DNA from: Trochalopteron elliotii
Lineage: Eukaryota; Chordata; Aves; Passeriformes; Leiothrichidae
Direction of reading: 5' to 3'
DNA length: 64,000 bases
NCBI GenBank assembly: GCA_024734555.1
Contig: JANPWX010000119.1
Span: 677,374-741,373, forward strand
Shown here in pieces: positions 57,201-64,000 of this stretch. Position numbers and translations under genes: made by a program. Under the pieces are notes generated by a model. That model made no database searches and was not told where the DNA came from. It saw only the letters and a list, made by a program, of their open reading frames with translations. How positions within the stretch are numbered: position 1 is the first letter of the stretch; every line of letters begins with the position of its first letter.

Positions 57201-60200
57201 CACACTCTGGAAACTGCTGTCTAATGTGATGATAACGATCTCCACCTTCTTAATTGGATTTGATACTGTTAATTTTGTGTATGTAAACAGCCATATGCTG
57301 TCTGTGCAGCTCCTTACTGTGGCCTGAGTGTGCACAACTATTTACTTCTTGCATACTACATCCATTGGATTTGCTTTGTTATGATTACTGCATGAAAACT
57401 GTCATTAGTTAAAAAAGCAGTTCTAACCCAGAGCTCCCTGCTGCTGTTATTTTTGAGCATATAAAAGCAGATCAGGTGTCACACAGCAGAAGGGAGAGGT
57501 CCAGTCTAACCACAGAGGCAACAACACACTCTTGAATGTCACACTGCCTTAGGGACACTGAGGGAAGCAGGATGAGGGACCATGGATAACACTGAGCAGT
57601 TTCCCTTCACTGGGAAGAGCAAAAGAGATTAAGGAACACGGGAGCACATATCCCATTTATTTATCTCCACTGAGTTTCAGTATGGAGCACCTCAGTTTCT
57701 CATGGGCCTGAGCCCCACTATTAAACAGCAAAGCCCAGCAGGTGAGATCTGTGCTCCTTCTGGATGGGGCAGAACTGTAGGAGACATTTCTGCTACCCAC
57801 ATGCTACTTTTAAACCTTTGTGGAGCACAGAGGTTTCACAGTGAGCTTCAAAGAACCCCTTGCTATAGCTGTATTTCTGATTCCTTCTAAAGAAAAAAAA
57901 TACATACAGTTTTATTTGGGGCAGCTTTTCACCTATTCCTGTCAACATCAGGATCCAAACCACGTTTTCAAAGAGAAAAAGGGTGTCATTAGTCAGCCTA
58001 CATAAAACCATTATTGCTCAGTGTAGTTAACCCCTGCTGTGATATAACCCCTCTGCACCTTGCCATGTTCCATAAGTACTTTTTTGTTATGCTTATACAC
58101 TTCTGAAAGGGCTTTCTAGAGGAGCCAAGCTGTGGTTTCTGCTGATACCATAACACTGTTGTAATCTTCTACTGCTGATACAGATGTTTCTTTCTGAGAG
58201 TGAATCACTCCTCTGCTGAATTCATGTTTAATGTCACAGGGCTCCCACTTGCATTTGCTTGGATCCCTTAGGAAGTGTTGGAACAAGAACTGTAGAATTT
58301 CCTATGGATCAGCAGCTACAAATGCACTTCAGGTCACTCCTGCTATCTAAAACACAGACTACACACTTAGAGAAACATCTGTCTCTGGGCTCCTGCAGAG
58401 AGGAGAATACTGTGACACAGGGGATGTGAATTTTTAGGTTTGATAGTGTGTACAAGCTAAGGATGAAGCTGCATGACAATGTGCATTATGAAGTATAGAG
58501 AGATGAATGGGAAATAATCTATTAATAGAGTTTTTTGCATTCTTATTGGAAAAAAATATTTTTTTATAATCAGATTTGAGAAATTGTTCTCATTGTTACA
58601 AATCACAGCAACTGATCTTTAGAAAGGAATTCCTGATGCATGACCTATTTTAAACTATCTCTGTATCCACAGCGATGGATATTTGTGCTTTGAAAAACAG
58701 CTGTGAAACTGATCTGTAAATGTGGGGAAAAAATCTTCCCTTTCTTTAAATAGACTCCTGTAGCTAAACATGAAAATAAAAACCAGGTGGAATTAATCCC
58801 AAGTTAAATTGATACTGGACCAAATAAATAGGATTGGGGCCATTATGATTAAGAGCCGTATTTGTGCAACACAAGCAGATGCTCAGTGGAAGGAGGATGA
58901 TTGTCCCATGCTGTCCAGGCAAGGAAGTGCCCCCACCAACACCCTGAAACCAGTGCCAGACAGGGAACATCTCTGCTGTCTGGGAATGTCTATGAAAAAT
59001 AAGGCTCAGCTGCTAAAAACTAAAACTTAAAAAAACCAAAAATTAGAAATACTCCATTGTCTGACATATAAAAAAGGTTCTTTTTTAATTTTTATACTTA
59101 AAAGGCAAGACAAATGTACCAATGTACTTTCTAATCATGAATATATGGGGGATGTATGCTGGGAGATCATGTTTTGCAGTAGGAGGTTCATAAATCTAAG
59201 AAAAGTAAAAAGGAATGCATTAGGGCCAGCACAGAACACAAGTGTGGTGGGAACACAGTTACAAAACTGGGGTTTGTGTGTGCATGATGAGAATAGTATT
59301 AGCTACAAGTCCTGGTGTAGATACAGTAGACATGTCAAAGAAATTCACACAGGTAGAAAATGGAAGAGAGATCTATAGAAAAGTATTTTCTCTTCTAGAA
59401 TCCCCCAACTTTTCTGTCTGTTTCCCAAAAAGAGCTCCAGAAGAACTTCAGAACATAAGGAGTACTGAACTGCTCCAGTTTAGTCACCTTTTCCAACCCT
59501 TCTACATTCATGACACAGCATGGTGACTTTGTGGGTCAGAGCAAATCACCTGTTTGGGGACTGCAGAACTGGGTTTTTCAGAGGGTGTCTGTGGGGCTGG
59601 CAGGGGGCAGAGCTCAGCTGCCCCTGGCACTGCCTCAGGGCTGGCTCTGGGACAGTCAGAGGGTGGCCAAACCTCTTCTGGTCCCAGCCCAGCTGCCATC
59701 CTTGGTCACACTGCAGCAAAGAATCCCTCAAAATCCCTCCCTGTATATTTAAAATACTGGTTTTTCTCCAGACCTAATGTAGGGTTACTTCATGCTCTGT
59801 TCCCAGCAACTGGTTTAGTCCTATATATAGAGCAGTGGATAATTAACAATTATGTTGTCCTAATATTAAACTAGGCCTGAAATTGTAGGATAATCATTCA
59901 GTGATGAAAAACTCCACTTGATAATTGGATGTGGCATTCTGAACCTTGGTAATGTTTATGCTGCTCCATAGTTTACATCACAGTTGGCTGCTTAAATGGG
60001 GATTGATAACTTCCATGCAAATAAAATGTGAGACACTAATTCACTGTAATGGGACTTCAGTCATGCCCTTTATAAAAAAATAACCACCACGAATATTGCA
60101 AAATTATCCATATGAAAGCACCATTATTTCTAGAAGACATAAAGGGATGTACTCCCTCTGATTCAGATAACATGAAAGGTTTTTCCCTGGTGATTAAAAT

Positions 60201-63200
60201 GAAAGATGAAACATTGTTGCTTCTCCCACTGATGCAGAATGTTACATAATGATCAATTTCCAACTGTTTCTAAAATAACATTAGTGGTATTACTCATAAC
60301 CATTCAAAACATGAAATTGAGTCCTGGAAAGGAAGTATTTCTTTACAATGCCTGATAAATTTATAGCTTGTTTCTGGGTATCATGGTATTTTTAGATCAT
60401 AACCACTAGAATTGTTTCCAGACAAACATTTGATGACTAATTATACAGTGACCAAAGGACGATTTAAGTCTTACTTAAGGAAATCCACCCTTTAAATCAC
60501 TCAATTCCTACCTCCAAGAAAAGGATGACAGAACAAATGTAAGCTTTGCAGACATTGGTGGGATTGTGTGTGGTGGTCTGACACTTCAGTGATGCATCAA
60601 GTACAGGAAAGCACCAGAGACCTGTTTGTCTGTCCTGTCTCTTGCAGATGAACACTCCCCTTTGTTTCTGGAGGGGTAAAGTTTAGTTATAAACTAATGA
60701 AACAATCTTTGTGCCCATTGCAGCTGGTAACTTTGTTAAACTGGAAGGTAGGGTTCTTCCCTTTATAGAACTTGAGTGATGGTTTGAAAATCTGTGCAAT
60801 GTTAATTAGCTCTTCTGAGATAAAAACACAAGAGTCACTGTCTGAAGCTGAGGGTGGTGTGAAGTGCATGGCTGAGAATGGTGGAGGACAGAGTCTTTTT
60901 ATACAGGCAAAACAGACGATGAAGTGGCAGCTCCACCCACCATTTGTCATCTGTTTGCTTCACTCTGACGTGAACAGAAACACAGAAACACCCTGCTGCT
61001 GAGCTGGACCAGTGGTGCCTGACTGATGGATCAGTGCCCATTCGACAGCAAGGAGAAGAAAACGGCCTCATTATCTTCTGTGGGGCACCAATGATACTTT
61101 AACCTCCTTCAGCCTCCTTCCTGCTTCAGGTTTGCAGCAGACAGGTGCTGATTTACTTGGAACAGGTAAAGATGTGTACCCCCTGGTCAGCACTGCCCCA
61201 GAGCTGACATCTCCCAGCCCTGTGACACAGCAGCCCATGGCTCTGTGGTCCCCAGGGGAACATGGATCATACACGTTACAGGAATAGCTGTGATGTTTAC
61301 AAGGTGGTGTCTTTATCCAGTTCAGGGCCCCAGCTTTTGTGTTGGGTAAAGAACTGTAGTCCTTGTAAAAAGCACATCTACCACGAATGCAAAGCACACA
61401 CTGGGGTAGGAAGCACCTGCAGCTTTGCACAGAGGCAAACTTGAAAAGGCAAACCAAAGGCCAGGGTCTGGTGTCCTCCTTGACCAACCCTATTTCCATG
61501 GAACCAGCTGCTGTGGAGCCCTGAACACCATCAGCCACATGAGAGCCTCTCCACTGCCCTGGCAGGAGAAAGAAATGCCTTGACCAAGGTCAAGTGAGAA
61601 GTCTGTGGCAAGATAAGGAATTGAACCATCTTCCAAGTGTCAAGCATTGGACAGCTTTTTCTTTGGCTATGGGCTCTTCTTCCATGGACATCTTGTACAT
61701 TTAAATGAACAGCATATGCCAAGTGAAAACACAGCAGATAGATCCAAAGGCTGGCTAAGGGCATGTACTAAAGTGCTCTTGTATTGTATGTACAAAACTA
61801 ATGTACTGATGTACTAATGACTGAAGAACTGAGATCCTGAATAGTGACCACTGCTAGGCACCTTCTAAATAAACCTCTTTTTGCATCTTTCCTAAGCTGC
61901 TTTTTTCTCCTTACAATGTACAAAGACATCGTAACTACCAACATTTTTTGCATTTTATCTGTAAACCAAAGCCAGAAACCACTCAGGATGTGCACATCCC
62001 AACAGCTGAAACAACAAACAGGAGAAGGAATTACCTGGAAATTGAGTTTTTTATTTTTACAACGAAATAGATCAGACCAGCCCTGGAAACGACAACACCA
62101 GTGTTTGTTTCTCACATGTTGGAAACATCAATAGGAAAAAAGGACACTGAGTAACATAAACTCGAGCATTGTTCCACCTGTGCTGCCAACAGATAACAAA
62201 CCAAGTGCTACCTTTTTGTCACCACTGTTCTCAGATTTCCCCATTTTAGCATAGCAGCTGGACACTCACTCCCAGCTGCTCTTTGAAAGAAGGATTTAAA
62301 AACTACATTTACAGATTTCTGGGGCACCAAATAACGATGACCAAACCCCTCTGTTAAAAAGAAGCCACCACTACACTTGTCTGCTGTGGTCAGTAAGCAG
62401 AGCACAGGCATTCACCCCACAATTAACTCACAACATGCAAATACCTGTGGCTACAGGATGCTACCTGGGGCCTCTCAGTGCAAAACCCTGCACAGCCACC
62501 TCAGCCTCAGTCAAAATGACACTCAATTACAGGAAGCCAGCAAACTAGGAGGTTCAATAATATAGGAATGCTACCAAAAAAAAACCCCTCAAACAGATTA
62601 TTAACAGCAGAAGTGCATAAACGTTGCTTGCCGGAAGTTGGAAAATACTGGAAATAATATTAATTTGGGGAAGGAAGAAAAGGTATCCAATCAGAGAGCA
62701 AAGCACACCACTTTGAACAAAATTATTTAGATTATCAAGATGAGAGAGGCTACTTGCTAAGTTCAGACATACAGCCAAGCTGGATAAAAGGGAAAAAAGA
62801 CACATTAGGAATTTAGGCTGGTGAACTCACTAAAATGAGTCACATAAGTCTTCATTTTTTTTACCCAGTGTTAAAAATTTCAATAGTGGAAACCAGTTAA
62901 GATGTGCACAGTGTAGAGCACCAGTGCCAAGGCAGGCAGGCTGTTAGACAGCAAATGGGTGCAGAATAACATGGAAAGGACTGTGATATTGTCAGTATAA
63001 TTCAGTGGGATATCATCCCTGAGCTTGAGTTCAGTTTTCTACTAACTGTATCCCTTACACAGAATCAGAGGATGTGATGCCTACAGTACTAGGCCAGCTG
63101 ATGCCAAGTGTTTCTTTCCCATTACATGTTCCTCTCTCCAAGAGTGAAGGGCAGAACAGAGGAAGTTCAAGGACAATTTCTGAGATTAATCAGGTAAAGA

Positions 63201-63690
63201 AAAGCTTTCATATGATAAGACATTGAAAGATTGCATCTATTTACTACAAATAAGCAACTCAATAACTTGATGATTTCCTCAAGTAAACACTTTCAAAAGC
63301 ATAGATCTACACAGTGTATCATTCATGATATAAAAATACAATTATTTCTTCCAATTATTTTTAAATTTATATTTGATGTTGATAAATTTCTGAATTTGTC
63401 TCATTAGTAATAATGTTAGAATTCTTTTCAGAAGATTATGTCAATGCTAAGATCAGGATGGTTATGTTAATCTAACCAGTTGTCATATAATTTTTGGTGT
63501 TTATAGTCCTCAGTTATCTTTACATGTTTCTCATTGATCAACTGCGGATTTTCACTCTGGCAGAAGAAATTCCCCCAAAGATTCCATTACAGCAAATCCC
63601 CTTGAATTAGGGCACCCTGATAATTTTTAATTAGAAGATGACAGAACAGACAGTGTGCAGGTTTTGAGGGTACACTTCGCTCCTCAGGAC
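54230..63690 (-). other. TMOD2: TMOD2 intron 1 (inferred)
   Basis: About 9.5 kb between the first coding exon and the CpG-rich block at the right edge. No coding exon is recognised on either strand. A cluster of palindromes lies at 55001-55032. The assignment as intron depends on the promoter being at the right edge or beyond. Confidence 0.5.
55001..55032. repeat. nested palindromes TGTCATAT
   Basis: A perfect 12-bp palindrome TGTCATATGACA (55013-55024) is flanked by 9-bp arms TGTCATATT (55001-55009) and AATATGACA (55024-55032). Two alternative stems are possible. Confidence 0.9.
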
Positions 63691-63699
63691 CTTGGAAAC

Positions 63700-64000
63700 G
63701 TTCCCAAACTTCCCAAACCAGCGTTCTATTCCTGAACCTGTCGTTGGTTCGTTTGTTCCGACCCGCTGCCCGGCGGCGGAGCGGAACCACCCTCCGCCGG
63801 TCCTGCCGTATCTGTGACATACAAAAGGCAGCAGATCTCCAGGGAGGGGCAGCTCATCACCATTGACACAAACACCTTCTTTACGTATTTTATTAAACTA
63901 CCCCATCTAATTTCTGTCCTCCCACGCGTGACCCGGAGGATGCGAGCGCTCCGCAATAAACAGGCGCGCACTCGTCTGTCAAAGCCGCGGACAGGCGGCC
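63700..64000 (-). promoter_or_regulatory. TMOD2: CpG-rich block, candidate TMOD2 promoter and first exon
   Basis: CpG density rises sharply toward the right end (cccggcggcggagcgg, ctccgccggtcctgccg, cccacgcgtgacccggagg, gatgcgagcgctccgc, caggcgcgcactcgtc, aaagccgcggacaggcggcc), unlike anything in the preceding 55 kb. It is in the right place for the first, non-coding exon of TMOD2. The block continues past the window edge, so it could instead serve a neighbouring gene or both. Confidence 0.45.

Noticed and set aside
1..64000. CRISPR arrays, tRNA or rRNA genes, endogenous retroviral gag/pol/env
   Set aside because: The two tandem arrays have no spacer structure, no cloverleaf or ribosomal RNA text was recognised, and no open frame shows retroviral motifs.

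Overview
The window looks like nuclear DNA of a bird. Several diverged CR1 LINE 3' ends are present, two carrying the typical text about a repeated 'agaatca' plus 'ggttggaagagacc'. The genes are spliced vertebrate genes with short exons and introns of 0.3-12 kb. CR1 also occurs in crocodilians and turtles, so a non-avian sauropsid is not excluded. There is no sign of prokaryotic organisation, and nearly all long reading frames are chance frames in non-coding or repetitive DNA.

Two protein genes can be read, both on the minus strand. LYSMD2 (LysM domain protein 2) lies at the left: exon 1 (8249-8382) runs into an assembly gap (8383-8767), exon 2 is 4335-4672, and the short last coding exon was not found and probably lies left of base 1. 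TMOD2 (tropomodulin-2, a cap of actin pointed ends) fills the centre and right. Nine coding exons between 54148 and 31841 splice without a phase break into exactly 351 codons plus a stop. A long 3' UTR probably reaches a poly(A) signal near 28385, and a CpG-rich block at the right edge (about 63700-64000) is the best candidate for the promoter and first non-coding exon. Between the genes (about 9000-28360) there is AT-rich intergenic DNA with CR1 remnants, simple repeats, two CTCF-like motifs and a CpG-bearing block.

The most unusual structure surrounds TMOD2 coding exon 3 (157 bp, 51436-51592). On its upstream side the 3' splice site and the first nine coding bases are the terminal unit of a roughly 740-bp minisatellite. 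About 29 copies of 'CU-rich tract + CACAG + AA' stand in tandem directly before the exon, with no stop in any transcribed-strand frame. On its downstream side, 175 bp away, is a second minisatellite of exactly 22 x 24 bp with a seven-unit higher-order period. A small constitutive exon therefore sits between two arrays, one of which looks like an amplified splice acceptor. A (CAG)8 run beside the TMOD2 start codon also gives a poly-serine upstream ORF that overlaps the main start codon.

The relative orientation of LYSMD2 and TMOD2 (same strand, about 20 kb apart) differs from the head-to-head arrangement I recall for human chromosome 15. This may be a lineage-specific inversion or an assembly matter.
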